Positions 6,795-18,048 of a stretch of DNA of 40,868 bases are shown here, in pieces. This DNA is from Phenylobacterium sp. Its GTDB lineage: Bacteria; Pseudomonadota; Alphaproteobacteria; Caulobacterales; Caulobacteraceae. The DNA lies in NCBI RefSeq assembly GCF_030697925.1, contig NZ_JAUYOJ010000152.1:1-40868 (forward strand), read 5' to 3'. The notes beneath the pieces were generated by a model. It was not told where the DNA came from and ran no database searches. It saw nothing but the letters and a program-made list of their open reading frames with translations. Position 1 is the stretch's first letter, and each line of letters begins with the position of its first letter. The position numbers were made by a program, and so were the translations under genes.

Positions 6795-7292
6795 TCAGCC
6801 CGTCGGAGACTGCCTCTCGGCCACCACGATCTCCCCAGCGCAGGCGCGCGAAACCGCGGCCTGATCGGCGATCTTGTCCCGCAAGGCAGGCACGCCCAGC
6901 TTGGATCCGCGCAGTTCGAGGATGTCCAGGGCTCCAGTGGCCACCACCTCCCGCGCCTGGGCCGCCTGGGCGCAGGGATCCTTAAGCCGACCCCAGACCC
7001 CCAGCGCGCGGATCTCCGCCGTCGCCCCGCCGCAGATCAACCGCGCCCGCTCGATGGCTGCGCGTCCTTCCGTTGAGGCGCGACCGCCGGCCGCCAACTG
7101 TCCGATCGGATCGGCCGCCTCGTCCATGGCCGCCTCGCAGGGCCCGAGCGCGCCGCGCAGGGCCACGAGCGCGACATCGGTCGGCGGGGCCGGGATGGGC
7201 GGGACATAGACTTCCGGCGGATGGGTGGCGGGATCGTCGCAGGCGCTGGCTAGCAACCCCGCCAGGGCGAGGCCGCAAAAAGTCTTCCACAT
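6795..7292 (-). CDS. Hypothetical lipoprotein
   Basis: This encodes 165 residues starting MWKTFCGLALAGLLASACDD. The lipobox is LASA-C with Cys18 as the lipidation site; Asp at the next position may signal inner-membrane retention. A proline-rich linker (HPPEVYVPPIPAPPTD) precedes a helical domain containing four further cysteines, some of which may form disulfides. GGGAG 8 bases before the ATG decides the start. It is divergent from the ABC exporter operon, with a shared ~140-base intergenic region. I do not recognise a family. A periplasmic, membrane-anchored role is all that can be inferred. Confidence 0.75.
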   Translation of the reverse strand: MWKTFCGLALAGLLASACDDPATHPPEVYVPPIPAPPTDVALVALRGALGPCEAAMDEAADPIGQLAAGGRASTEGRAAIERARLICGGATAEIRALGVWGRLKDPCAQAAQAREVVATGALDILELRGSKLGVPALRDKIADQAAVSRACAGEIVVAERQSPTG

Positions 7293-7434
7293 GTCGCGGC
7301 TCCCGGTTGTCCGTGTCTCCCTAAAGTCGCGACGGGCCGAATGGATGCGTCCGGGCCAAGCTCCGCAATTGACCCTCGCCTTCGCGCCGCCTAGCGTCCG
7401 CCTCCCTCTCTCTTTGAAATCGCGGCGGTGTCCC

Positions 7435-8427
7435 ATGCCCCAGATCCTGGTTCAGGACCTGGCGAAGACCTATCGCGTCGCCGAACGCGATCCCGGCGTG
7501 CTGGGCGCGCTGAAGGGGCTCGTCCATCGCCGCTGGCGCACGGTGGAGGCGCTTAAGGACGTCTCCTTCTCCCTGGAAGCCGGCGAGTTGCTGGGCTTCA
7601 TCGGCCCGAACGGGGCCGGCAAGTCGACCACCATCAAGATCCTTTCAGGCATCCTCCGTCCCGACAGCGGCCGGGTGGAGGTGGGCGGCCTCGTGCCCTA
7701 CCAGGAGCGGATCAAGCACGTAGCCAGGATCGGCGTGGTGTTCGGCCAGCGCACCCAGCTCTGGTGGGACTTGCCGGTGATCGACGGCTTCGACCTGCTG
7801 CGCGACATCTATCGCATCGACCCGGTTTGCTACGCTCGGACCCGCGACGAACTGGTGGCCCTGCTACGCCTGGAGCGCCTGCTCGACCAGCCTGTCCGCC
7901 AGCTCTCCCTGGGCCAGAGGATGCGCGCCGAGATCGCCGCGGCCCTGCTGCACGAGCCCGATGTCCTGTTCCTGGACGAACCGACCATCGGCCTGGACGC
8001 CCCCTCGAAGCTGGCGGTGCGCGAGTTCGTCAAGCGCCTGAACCGCGAGCGCGGCGTGACCGTCCTGCTCACCACCCACGACATGCACGACATCGAGGCC
8101 CTGGCCGAGCGGGTCATCGTCATCGGCCATGGCCAGGTGCTGGCCGACAGCCCGTTCGAGGCTCTGCGGCGCGATGTCCTGCGCGAACGCTGGCTGTTCA
8201 TCGACTTCGTCGACCAGGCGCCCGAAATCGACCTGCCCGGGGTGGAGGTCCGCGCCCGCGACGGCCGATCCCTGGAGTTGGCCTTCGATCCCGCCGTCGT
8301 CGGCGCGCCCCGGCTGATCGCCGCCATCACCGCCGACTATGCGGTTGAGGACATCCACGTCGAGCAGCCGGCGATCGAAGAGGTGATCGCCAAGTTCTAC
8401 GACCTGCACGGCGCGGCGGAGGCCTGA
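7435..8427 (+). CDS. ABC-2 type exporter, ATP-binding protein
   Basis: This 330-residue protein starts at MPQILVQDLAKTYRV. Walker A is GPNGAGKST (about 57-65), the Q-loop Gln is in GVVFGQRTQLWWD (Gln105), the signature is LSLGQRMRAEIA (157-168), and Walker B is VLFLDEPTIGLD (177-188) with the H-loop in LLTTHDMHD. The N-terminal insert GVLGALKGLVHRRWRTVEAL before the core and the FGQRTQLWWDLP block are typical of the ATPase of the two-permease uncharacterised ABC-2 exporters (COG4586 group, partnered by COG4587 and COG3694 permeases). It is followed within 3 bases by both permease genes. The cargo is unknown; the related groups have been linked to drug, lipid or polysaccharide export, but nothing in the sequence decides it. 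Earlier in-frame starts are less likely because the conserved family N-terminus begins here. Confidence 0.92.
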   Translation: MPQILVQDLAKTYRVAERDPGVLGALKGLVHRRWRTVEALKDVSFSLEAGELLGFIGPNGAGKSTTIKILSGILRPDSGRVEVGGLVPYQERIKHVARIGVVFGQRTQLWWDLPVIDGFDLLRDIYRIDPVCYARTRDELVALLRLERLLDQPVRQLSLGQRMRAEIAAALLHEPDVLFLDEPTIGLDAPSKLAVREFVKRLNRERGVTVLLTTHDMHDIEALAERVIVIGHGQVLADSPFEALRRDVLRERWLFIDFVDQAPEIDLPGVEVRARDGRSLELAFDPAVVGAPRLIAAITADYAVEDIHVEQPAIEEVIAKFYDLHGAAEA

Positions 8428-8430
8428 GCC

Positions 8431-9261
8431 GTGCCCGACGCCATCCGCCCCTACGCCGCCGCCTTCGCCGCTCGGTTCCAGCTCATGCTGCAGTACCGCG
8501 CCGCCGCCGTGGCCGGCTTCGCGACCCAATGCTGGTGGGGCGGGATCAAGGTCATGGTCTATGCGGCCTTCTTCGCCAATGCGGCCCCAGGGGAAACGCC
8601 GATCACCCTGTCGCAGGTGATCACCTACACCTGGCTGGCCCAAGCCCTTCTCGTGCTCTCGCCCTGGAGCGGCGATCCGGAGATCAGCCAGGCCGTCCGC
8701 ACCGGCGCCATCGGCTATGAGCGCCTGCGCCCCATCGACACCTATAACTGGTGGTACGTCCGCGCCGCGGCCTGGATGACCGCCCGGGCCCTGCCCCGCG
8801 CCCTGCTGATGCTGGCCGTGGCCGGCGTGGCCTTTCCCCTGCTGGGCCTGGAGGCCTGGTCCTGGCGACCGCCCGCCGACGCCCTGGCCTTCGCGCTCTT
8901 CGCCCTCTCGATGGTGCTGGTGGTCCTGGTCTCCTCGGCCTTCGTCATGCTGCTGAACATCAGTGCGGTGGTGACCCTGGACGAGCGGGGGATCAACACC
9001 CTGGTCGCCTCGCTGCTCATCGCGTTCTCGGGCAACCTCCTGCCCCTGGCGCTCTATCCGGACTGGATGCAGACCTTCCTGTTGATCCAGCCCTTCGCCA
9101 GCTTCCTGGACATCCCGTTCCGCATCTATTTCGGCGGCCTGACCGGCTGGGGCGCCGCCGCGGGCCTGGCCCTGCAGGCCTTCTGGACCGTGGTGATGAT
9201 CGTGATCGGCCGCGCCTGGATGGTCCGGGTCATGGCGCGCCTCCAGATGCAGGGTGGCTAG
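8431..9261 (+). CDS. ABC-2 type exporter, permease subunit 1
   Basis: This 276-residue protein starts at a GTG, 3 bases after the ATPase stop. It has about six membrane helices. The beginning, AAFAARFQLMLQYRAAAVAGFATQCWWG, is a short amphipathic lead into helix 1, as in COG4587-type permeases (DUF990/ABC-2 group). Helix-rich segments include a central YTWLAQALLVLSPW region and a C-terminal FWTVVMIVIGRAWM helix. It pairs with the next permease to make a heterodimeric channel powered by the upstream ATPase. It is predicted to sit in the inner membrane and export an unknown substrate. The family is assigned from gene order and hydrophobic pattern rather than from catalytic residues. Confidence 0.85.
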   Translation: MPDAIRPYAAAFAARFQLMLQYRAAAVAGFATQCWWGGIKVMVYAAFFANAAPGETPITLSQVITYTWLAQALLVLSPWSGDPEISQAVRTGAIGYERLRPIDTYNWWYVRAAAWMTARALPRALLMLAVAGVAFPLLGLEAWSWRPPADALAFALFALSMVLVVLVSSAFVMLLNISAVVTLDERGINTLVASLLIAFSGNLLPLALYPDWMQTFLLIQPFASFLDIPFRIYFGGLTGWGAAAGLALQAFWTVVMIVIGRAWMVRVMARLQMQGG

Positions 9262-9265
9262 TGCG

Positions 9266-10069
9266 ATGACCGCGCTCTTCCTGCTCACTCGCTACTTCTC
9301 CGCCTCGGTCCGCGGCCAGCTTCAGTACCCTGGCTCGACCATCCTGCTGGCGGCGGGCCAGTTCTTCACGACCATCATCGACATCGTCGCGGCCTGGGCC
9401 TTGTTCGCCCGTTTCGGCCCTGTCCAGGGCTGGACCTTCGGCGACATCGCCATGTTCTTCGGCATGATCAGCGTCTCGTTCGCCATCGCCGACTTCCTCA
9501 GCCGCGGCTTCGACATGTTCGGCGCCCATTTCATCAAGACCGGCGACTTCGACCGCGTCCTGTTGCGGCCGCGTTCGGCCGCCCTGCAGCTCATCGGCTA
9601 CGACTTCCGCCTGGCCCGGATCGGGCGGCTGGCTCAGGGCCTGATCGTCATCGGCCTGGCCACCGCCAGCCTCTCGCTGGAATGGGATGCGGCCAAGGTT
9701 GGCCTGGCGCTGTGGACCATCGTCGGCGGGGTGGCGTTGTTCGTGGGCCTGATGGTCTTCCAGGCCACCCTGGCCTTCTGGACCGTCGAGAGCCTGGAGG
9801 TCATGAACGTGCTCACCTATGGCGGCGTCCAGGCCGCCCAGTTCCCGCTCAGCCTCTATGCCGGCTGGTTCAGGAACCTGCTGATCTTCATCGTGCCCTT
9901 GGGCTGCGTCGCCTATTTCCCGGTCCTGGCCATCCTGGACAAGCCCGACCCCCTGGGCGCGCCGGCCTGGCTCCTGCCGCTGACCCCAGCGGCAGGACTG
10001 ATCTTCCTGGCCGTCTCGTTCCTGGCCTGGAGGTTCGGGGTGTCGAAATACACCTCGACCGGGAGCTGA
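9266..10069 (+). CDS. ABC-2 type exporter, permease subunit 2
   Basis: This 267-residue protein with about six membrane helices starts MTALFLLTRYFSASVRGQLQYPGS. The ATG at 9266 is preferred because AGGGTGG sits about 8 bases upstream; a GTG at 9254 would overlap the previous gene by 8 bases and is the alternative. It belongs with the COG3694-type permeases, which always accompany the other two genes of this cluster. The segment GDFDRVLLRPRSAALQLIG is a conserved cytoplasmic loop likely to contact the ATPase. It ends 3 bases before the convergent nitronate monooxygenase gene, which marks the end of the operon. Confidence 0.85.
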   Translation: MTALFLLTRYFSASVRGQLQYPGSTILLAAGQFFTTIIDIVAAWALFARFGPVQGWTFGDIAMFFGMISVSFAIADFLSRGFDMFGAHFIKTGDFDRVLLRPRSAALQLIGYDFRLARIGRLAQGLIVIGLATASLSLEWDAAKVGLALWTIVGGVALFVGLMVFQATLAFWTVESLEVMNVLTYGGVQAAQFPLSLYAGWFRNLLIFIVPLGCVAYFPVLAILDKPDPLGAPAWLLPLTPAAGLIFLAVSFLAWRFGVSKYTSTGS

Positions 10070-10072
10070 GCC

Positions 10073-11080
10073 CTACTCCGCCGCCATGGCGAGCGCGCTC
10101 CCGCGGGTGAGCGAGGTCTTGCGGGCCAGCGAGGCCTTGGCCGCCTCGTACTCGGCCGCCAGGCGGTCGACCAGCTGGCCGGCGGTGGGGATGTCCTTGA
10201 TGGCGCCGATGCCCTGGCCGCAGCCCCAGATATCCTTCCAGGCCTTGGCCTTCTGGTTGCCGCCCGAGCCGAAGTTCATCTTAGAGGGATCGGCTTCCGG
10301 CAGGTTGTCCGGATCCAGGCCGGCGGCCTCGATGGACGGGCGCAGATAGTTGCCGTGCACCCCCGTGAACAGGTTGGAATAAACGATGTCGTCGCCGCGC
10401 GAGGCCACGATCATATCCTTGTAGCCCTCCATGGCGCGCGCTTCCTGGGTCGCGATGAAGGCCGAGCCGATATAGGCCAGATCGGCGCCCATGGCCTGGG
10501 CGCCCAGCACCGCGGCGCCGTTGGCGATGGAGCCCGAGAGCGCGATCGGCCCGTCGAACCACTCGCGCAGTTCCTGGACCAGGGCGAAGGGCGACAGGTG
10601 GCCTGCATGGCCGCCAGCTCCAGCCGCCACGGGGATCAGGCCGTCGGCGCCCTTCTCCACCGCCTTGCGCGCGAAGCGGTCGTTGATCACGTCGTGCAGC
10701 ACGATCCCGCCATAGGAGTGGATCGCGTTGTTCACGTCTTCCCGGGCGCCCAGCGAGGTGATGGTGATCGGCGCCTTGTATTTCACGGCCAGCTCGACGT
10801 CCTGCTCGAGCCGGTCATTGGTCTTGTGGACGATCTGGTTGACCGCGAAGGGGGCCGAGGGGCGATCGGGGTTCTTGCGGTCCCAGTCGGCCAGCTCCTC
10901 GGTGATCTGGGCCAGCCATTCGTCCAGCTGGCTCACCGGCCGGGCGTTCAGCGCCGGGAACGAACCCACCACGCCGGCCTTGCACTGGGCGATGACCAAT
11001 TCGGGACCCGAGATGATGAACAGGGGCGAACCGATGACCGGAATACGCAGGCGCTCGGCGAGGACGGGAGGCAGGGCCAT
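10073..11080 (-). CDS. Nitronate monooxygenase (2-nitropropane dioxygenase family)
   Basis: This 335-residue FMN enzyme has a TIM-barrel fold. It begins LAERLRIPVIGSPLFIISGPELVIAQCKAGVVGSFPALN, with the conserved phosphate and flavin-contacting loops. The catalytic motif is AAGAGGHAGHLSPF with His158 as the likely base. Further flavin-binding segments are ALSGSIANGAAVLGAQAMGADLAYIGSAFIAT and NYLRPSIEAAG. Known chemistry: oxidation of alkyl nitronates with O2, protecting against nitro toxins such as propionate-3-nitronate; some relatives are instead NADH:quinone reductases or enoyl-ACP reductases, which cannot be excluded. AAGGAT about 9 bases upstream supports the start. The gene is divergent from the methylmalonyl-CoA mutase operon, a curious pairing with propionate metabolism. 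Confidence 0.88.
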   Translation of the reverse strand: MALPPVLAERLRIPVIGSPLFIISGPELVIAQCKAGVVGSFPALNARPVSQLDEWLAQITEELADWDRKNPDRPSAPFAVNQIVHKTNDRLEQDVELAVKYKAPITITSLGAREDVNNAIHSYGGIVLHDVINDRFARKAVEKGADGLIPVAAGAGGHAGHLSPFALVQELREWFDGPIALSGSIANGAAVLGAQAMGADLAYIGSAFIATQEARAMEGYKDMIVASRGDDIVYSNLFTGVHGNYLRPSIEAAGLDPDNLPEADPSKMNFGSGGNQKAKAWKDIWGCGQGIGAIKDIPTAGQLVDRLAAEYEAAKASLARKTSLTRGSALAMAAE

Positions 11081-11114
11081 GGGAATCGCATCCTTGGTTG
11101 AATGGGCGTCGATC

Positions 11115-11142
11115 TAATTTTTACAACGTATATACAAGAATA
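11115..11142. promoter_or_regulatory. AT-rich divergent promoter/operator region
   Basis: Between the divergent nitronate monooxygenase and mutA genes lies an AT-rich island in otherwise GC-rich DNA. It contains the palindrome GTATATAC (11128-11135) and, on the minus strand, two direct TTGTA units 11 bases apart. This is where promoters for one or both genes, and a TetR-like operator, would be expected. No strong -35/-10 pair could be fixed, so the call is tentative. Confidence 0.35.
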
Positions 11143-11219
11143 GCCGACGCGCAAGCCGCCGTCACCGCTCACGCCGCGTGAACTTGACGCACGCGACCCA
11201 CGCGGCCCAATGGCGCACG

Positions 11220-12637
11220 ATGACGCAACTCGCCGACGCCCTTCCGTCCGCCAGCGACGCCGACTGGCGCGCGCTGGTGGCCAAGACCCTCAAGGACGCC
11301 TCCTTCGAGACCCTGCGCCGGACCACGGCCGAGGGCCTGGCCATCGAGCCGCTCTATCCGGCGGCCCTGACCCAGGCGGCGTTCACGCCCCGCGCCCACG
11401 ATCCCGAACAGCCCTGGGACGTCCGCGCCGCCGTCGCCCATCCGGAGCCGGCCCGCGCCAACGCCGACCTGCTGGCCGACCTAGCGGGCGGCGCGACCTC
11501 GGCGGTCGTTTCCCTCGACCCGACCGGCCAGGCCGGAATCGCCGTGGGATCGGCCGGCGACCTCGCTCGGGTCCTCGACGGCGTCCTGCTTGAGATGGCG
11601 CCGATCGCGCTCGACGCCGGGTTCCTAGGCCCCAAGGCCGCCGACTGGCTGGCCGCCGCCGCCAAGGGCTCGCCCACCGCCCTGCTCGCCCTCCACCTCG
11701 ATCCGCTGAGCGCCTTCGCGCGGACCGGCGTGAGCCCTGGCCCCATCGAGAGCCATCTGATCTCGGCCGCCACGGTCGCCGCGCGGCTGACCCAGGCCCA
11801 CCCCAAGGCGAGCCTCTTCCTGGCCTCCGGCCGGGTCGTCCACGAGGCTGGCGGCGGCGAGGCCGGCGAACTGGCCTTCGCGATCGCCGCCGCTGTCGCC
11901 TACGCCAAGGCCCTGGTCCGCGCCGGCGTTCCGATGGCCGAAGCCTTCGCCGGGATCGTCCTGGGCCTCTCGGCCGACACCGACTACTTCGCCACCCTGG
12001 CCAAGCACCGCGCCGCCCGTGTCCTCTGGACCCGCGTCACCCAGGCCTGCGGTGTGACCGTCCCAGCCCGCATCGAAAGCCGCTCATCGGGCCGCATGCT
12101 CACGGTGCAGGATCCCTGGACCAACATGCTGCGTCTAGCCGCCGCCGCCTTCGGAGCCAGTGTCGGGGGCGCCGACGCGGTGGTGCTCGGGACCTTCACC
12201 GACGCCATCGGCCTGCCCATCGCCTTCGCGCGGCGCCAGAGCCGCAACACCCAGTTCGTGCTGATGGAAGAGGCCCACCTTGGGCGTGTCGCCGATCCCG
12301 CCGCCGGGTCCGGCTATGTCGAGGCCCTGACCGATGAAATGGCCCGCGCCGCCTGGGCGGAGTTCCAGGCCATCGAGGCCCAGGGCGGCCTGATCGGCGC
12401 GCTCACCGGCGGCCACATCGCCGCCGAGGTCGCCAAGGTCCGCGAGGCCCGCCAGGCCGCCGGCTTGCCCAAGATCGTCGGCGTCACCGCCTTTCCCCCG
12501 ACCCAGGCCGCGGCTGTCGAGGTCGCGTCCGCCGCGCCGCGCGCCGCCGAGGCGCCGTCCGTCCGCCTGCCGGGTCCCGACGGCGCTTGCCCGTCGCTGG
12601 CCCCCATCCGTCTCGCCGAGCCCCATGAGGCCGCCCG

Positions 12638-12641
<4 letters not shown>
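11220..12641 (+). CDS. mutA: Methylmalonyl-CoA mutase small (beta) subunit
   Basis: This 473-residue protein resembles the TIM-barrel half of methylmalonyl-CoA mutase: [33 protein letters not shown] at the start, [36 protein letters not shown], and [19 protein letters not shown]. It lacks the C-terminal cobalamin-binding domain; sequence stops shortly after a Pro/Ala-rich tail. In the known heterodimers the small subunit is catalytically inactive and supports the large one. The ATG at 11220 matches the expected family N-terminus; a GTG at 11178 is the alternative, and neither has a clear ribosome-binding site. It overlaps mutB by 4 bases (ATGA), so the two are co-translated. The enzyme complex converts methylmalonyl-CoA to succinyl-CoA in propionyl-CoA breakdown. 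Confidence 0.92.
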
Positions 12642-14791
<2,150 letters not shown>

Positions 14792-14795
14792 CTCC

Positions 14796-16484
14796 TCAGG
14801 CGACCAGCCGTCCCTCTGCGATGGATCGCCGCGCGGAAACCACCGCCTGGGCCACCTCGGCCTTGAACCGCGCCAAAGGCGGTCGCACCCCGTTGGCCAG
14901 CAGGGTCCGCACAACCGCCTTGCGGGCGCCAGCCAGGTAGACGAAGGCGCCTCGCCCCTTGGCCCGCCGGGCGAAGTTGGCCACCGCCGCGGCGGCCGTC
15001 GAGTCCAGGATCGGCGCGTCGGTCAGGTCCAGCACATACGCCTTGGGTTGCTCTCCGATCTCGTCCAGAGCCGTGCCCACCGCCGCCGCGGCCCCGAAGA
15101 AGAAGGCGCCGGAGATCCGGATCAGCGCCACGTCGGGGTCGTGGGTCAGGGCGGTGTCATAGCCGTCGTCCTCATCGCGCCCCTGCGAGGCCGCCCGCCC
15201 CACCTCGACCGCCGTCGCCAGCCGATGCAGGAACAGCAGCGCGCCCACCGAGAACCCGGCCACGATGCCGGTCGTGAGGTCGCGGAAGATGGTCAGGAAG
15301 AAGGTGATAAGCAGCACCGCGGCGTCGCCCCGCGACGCCCGCAGCAGGCCCACGAACTCGTGCTTCTCCGCCATGGTCCAGGCCACCACCACCAGTACGC
15401 CGGCCAGGGCGGCGAGCGGGATGTAGCCGGCCAGCGGCGCGGCGACGATCATGAAGACCAGCAGGTAGAGAGCGTGCAGGATGCCCGAGATCGGTCCGGC
15501 CGCGCCTGAGCGCACATTGGTTGCGGTCCGCGCGATGGTTCCCGTGACCGGGATGCCGCCGAACATCGAGGCCCCGACATTGGCCACGCCCTGCGCCACC
15601 AGCTCCATGTTGGAACGGTGCCGCCGTCCTGTCATGCTGTCGGCGACCACCGCCGAGAGCAGGCTCTCGATGGAGCCCAGCAGGGTGAAGGACAACGCCG
15701 CTGGCAGCACCGCCTGGACCTTTGCCAGGGTGATCTCCGGCAGGCCCGGAAGCGGCAGCCCCCGGGGGATGCCGCCGAACCGCGTGGCGATGGTCTCGAC
15801 CGAAAGGCCCAACAGCGCCGCGCCCGCCGCCGCAAGCGTCACCGCGATCAACATGCCGGGCCAATGGGGCCGCCAGCGCCGAGCCGCCAGGATCGTGGCG
15901 ATGACCCCGCCAGCGACCAGGACCGCCGGCAGGCTGACCGTTGGCAGGGCCTGGGCCAGCGCGCCAAGCTTGTCCGGCAAGGGCCCGGGCTCGGGTCCGC
16001 CCAGGCGCAGACCCAGCAGGTCCTTGATCTGGCTGGCCAGGATGATCACCGCGATGCCGGCGGTGAAGCCCACCGTCACGGGATAGGGGATGTATTGGAT
16101 GAAGGCGCCCAGCCTCAGTGCGCCGACGGTGGCGATCATCAGCCCGGAGAGGAAGGTCGCTAGGACCAGGCCTTCGACCCCATGCTGGTGCACGGTGGCG
16201 GCGATCAGCACGATGAACGCCCCGGCCGGACCGCCGATCTGGAACCGGCTTCCTCCCAGCGCCGACACCAGGAACCCGCCGACGATGGCGGTATAGAGCC
16301 CGCGATCCGGCGACACGCCCGAAGCGATGGCGATGGCCATGGACAGAGGCAGGGCCACGATGGCCACGGTCAGGCCGGCGATGGCGTCGGCCCGCAGTTG
16401 GGCGCCGCTATAGCCCTCGCGCAGCATGTCCGCCAGTTTCGGGGTGAACAGCTTCGCTCCGCGCGACGCCGCGATATCGGCCAT
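14796..16484 (-). CDS. SulP-family anion transporter with STAS domain
   Basis: With the start at 16484, chosen because AGGAG stands 8 bases upstream, the protein has 562 residues. The membrane part opens LRADAIAGLTVAIVALPLSMAIAIASGVSPDRGLYTAIVGG, the conserved SulP helix 1-3 block, followed by FQIGGPAGAFIVL and some ten further helices. A cytoplasmic STAS domain occupies about residues 430-545, with ILDSTAAAAVANFARR, the conserved Asp-Ser loop. SulP proteins move sulfate, bicarbonate or dicarboxylates across the inner membrane, usually with Na+ or H+. The cysDN genes lie 7 kb away on the other strand, so a sulfate role is possible but not shown by linkage. A start 18 codons upstream is less likely. 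Confidence 0.9.
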   Translation of the reverse strand: MADIAASRGAKLFTPKLADMLREGYSGAQLRADAIAGLTVAIVALPLSMAIAIASGVSPDRGLYTAIVGGFLVSALGGSRFQIGGPAGAFIVLIAATVHQHGVEGLVLATFLSGLMIATVGALRLGAFIQYIPYPVTVGFTAGIAVIILASQIKDLLGLRLGGPEPGPLPDKLGALAQALPTVSLPAVLVAGGVIATILAARRWRPHWPGMLIAVTLAAAGAALLGLSVETIATRFGGIPRGLPLPGLPEITLAKVQAVLPAALSFTLLGSIESLLSAVVADSMTGRRHRSNMELVAQGVANVGASMFGGIPVTGTIARTATNVRSGAAGPISGILHALYLLVFMIVAAPLAGYIPLAALAGVLVVVAWTMAEKHEFVGLLRASRGDAAVLLITFFLTIFRDLTTGIVAGFSVGALLFLHRLATAVEVGRAASQGRDEDDGYDTALTHDPDVALIRISGAFFFGAAAAVGTALDEIGEQPKAYVLDLTDAPILDSTAAAAVANFARRAKGRGAFVYLAGARKAVVRTLLANGVRPPLARFKAEVAQAVVSARRSIAEGRLVA

Positions 16485-16575
16485 CCCTGTCTCCTGAGTG
16501 TCGCCAGCCAGTAGGCAAGCATCGCCGTGGCGGGTCAACGGGCCTTGACCTGCCGCAAATCGTGACGCCTGAAAA

Positions 16576-17004
16576 CTAGAGCTTCGGCGAGAGCGCCCGC
16601 CAGCCGCGCCGCCCCTTCGTCCCCCGCCGCCAGTCTTCAGCCAACTCGGACGGCCCGTGGCGGGCCTCGATGTCCTTTTGCAACGCGTTGGCCGCCATCA
16701 GGTGACCGGGGAACAGGGTGTCGACGATCCAGCCCACCACCGGCGGCACGGAGCTGGCCGAGTCGAGCGCGATATATGCGGCCATCCGGGCAAGGGTGAC
16801 GGGCTTGGCGCCGACCGCGATCCCCTCCGCGATCAGCAGCGCCCCGGCGCCGAGGCTATAGACCGTCCCCGCCACGGGAACCCAGGCCAGGACGCCGTCC
16901 AGGCCGACGCCGATCGGCCCGACGCTCACCAGCCGGTCGGAGAGGCGTTTGATGCGTTCGGCGTGCCGCCAGGCTCGATGAGCCCTGTCCTTGGAGACTT
17001 CCAT
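16576..17004 (-). CDS. DUF4112-family membrane protein
   Basis: This 142-residue protein begins with a basic stretch (RAHRAWRHAERIKRLSDRLVS) followed by a Gly-rich block, IGVGLDGVLAWVPVAGTVYSLGAGALLIAEG, a second segment VTLARMAAYIALDSASSVPPVVGWIVDTLFPGH, and a basic tail. The LDG-x-L-x-x-(I/V)P-V-x-G and LD...-P-x-x-G-x-x-x-D repeats are the DUF4112 pattern. Two hydrophobic hairpins suggest inner-membrane association. The function of the family is not known. The gene lies 60 bases downstream of the dipeptide epimerase on the same strand and may be the last member of the tipN operon. No ribosome-binding site is evident. Confidence 0.82.
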   Translation of the reverse strand: MEVSKDRAHRAWRHAERIKRLSDRLVSVGPIGVGLDGVLAWVPVAGTVYSLGAGALLIAEGIAVGAKPVTLARMAAYIALDSASSVPPVVGWIVDTLFPGHLMAANALQKDIEARHGPSELAEDWRRGTKGRRGWRALSPKL

Positions 17005-17064
17005 GGTGCGAGAACGCCGAGCTCCGCGTGAGGCTCCACCTTGCGCCTGGGACGCCGTCCGACG

Positions 17065-18048
17065 CTACCCCCAGAGGTCCCGCGAGGGCGGGGCGATTTC
17101 CGAACCGGTGAACACCAGTCCCGGCTCCCGGTCGCGGGCTAGCAGCAAGGGACCGTCCAGGTCCACCACCTCGGCGCCCTGGGCCAGGATCATGGCGGGC
17201 GCCATGGCGAGCGAGGTGGCGACCATGCAGCCAGCCATCACCTGCAGGCCCATGGCGCGGGCCCCGGCCGCCAAGGCCAGGGCCTCGGTCAGGCCGCCGC
17301 ACTTGTCGAGCTTGATGTTCACCGCCCCGTAGCGCCGCGCGCAGTCGGCCAGCTCGGCGCGGGTGTGCAGGCTCTCGTCGGCGCACAGCAGGACCGGGCA
17401 GTCGTAGCCTTCCAGCGCCGCGTCCTCGCCGGCCTGCAGGGGCTGCTCGATCAGCTCGACCCCCAGTTTCGCCAGCTCCGGCGCAAGCCGCCGCAGATCC
17501 TCGAACCCCAGCGCCTCGTTGGCGTCGACCACCAGCCGGCTCGCAGGCGCGGCCTCGCGGACCGCCGCGACCCGGTCGAAGTCCCCCGCGCCGCCGATCT
17601 TCAGCTTCAGCAACGGCCGGTGAGCCGCCGCCCGCGCCGCCGCGGCCATGGCGGCGGGCTCGTCCAGGCTGAGGGTGAAGCACGTCGTGACCGGCTCCAG
17701 CCCCCGGAGCCCCGCCAGCGCCCAGGCGGGCGTCCCCGTCAGCTTGGCCTCCAGGTCCCATAGAGCGCAGTCCAGGGCGTTGCGCGCGGCGCCGGCCGGC
17801 GCGAGATCCTGCAGGTCCTGCCGACTCGCGCCTCGCTCCATGGCGTCGCGCAGGGTCTCCGCGCTGGCCAGTTCGCCGGCCATGGTCTCGCCGTAACGGG
17901 CATAGGGCACCGCCTCGCCGCGGCCCACGACGCCATCCTGCTCGATCTGCGCCAGCAGCACATGGGCCTCGGTCTTCGCCCCACGGGCGATGACGAAGGC
18001 GTCGCGGGTCGGCCAACGCTCGTCGCGAAGGCTGAGCCGTCGCCTCAA
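17065..18048 (-). CDS. Dipeptide epimerase (L-Ala-D/L-Glu epimerase type)
   Basis: This 327-residue enolase-superfamily enzyme has the pair of catalytic lysines and metal ligands in order: LKLKIGG (K148, K150), VVDANEAL (Asp175), ELIEQPL (Glu201), CADESLHTR (Asp224) and NIKLDKCGG (Lys249). A GCMVATSL strand and the DLDGPLLL Asp-x-Asp motif near the end are the signature that binds the dipeptide amino group in Ala-Glu epimerases. Known role: epimerisation of L-Ala-D-Glu from recycled peptidoglycan so that peptidases can use it; related enzymes act on other dipeptides. It starts at a TTG that overlaps the tipN stop (TTGA), so translation depends on tipN. Specificity is an inference. Confidence 0.9.
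   Translation of the reverse strand: MRRRLSLRDERWPTRDAFVIARGAKTEAHVLLAQIEQDGVVGRGEAVPYARYGETMAGELASAETLRDAMERGASRQDLQDLAPAGAARNALDCALWDLEAKLTGTPAWALAGLRGLEPVTTCFTLSLDEPAAMAAAARAAAHRPLLKLKIGGAGDFDRVAAVREAAPASRLVVDANEALGFEDLRRLAPELAKLGVELIEQPLQAGEDAALEGYDCPVLLCADESLHTRAELADCARRYGAVNIKLDKCGGLTEALALAAGARAMGLQVMAGCMVATSLAMAPAMILAQGAEVVDLDGPLLLARDREPGLVFTGSEIAPPSRDLWG

Noticed and set aside
11081..11219. Cobalamin riboswitch ahead of the methylmalonyl-CoA mutase genes
   Set aside because: The leader is only about 140 bases, shared with a divergent gene, and no B12-box-like conserved core was found.
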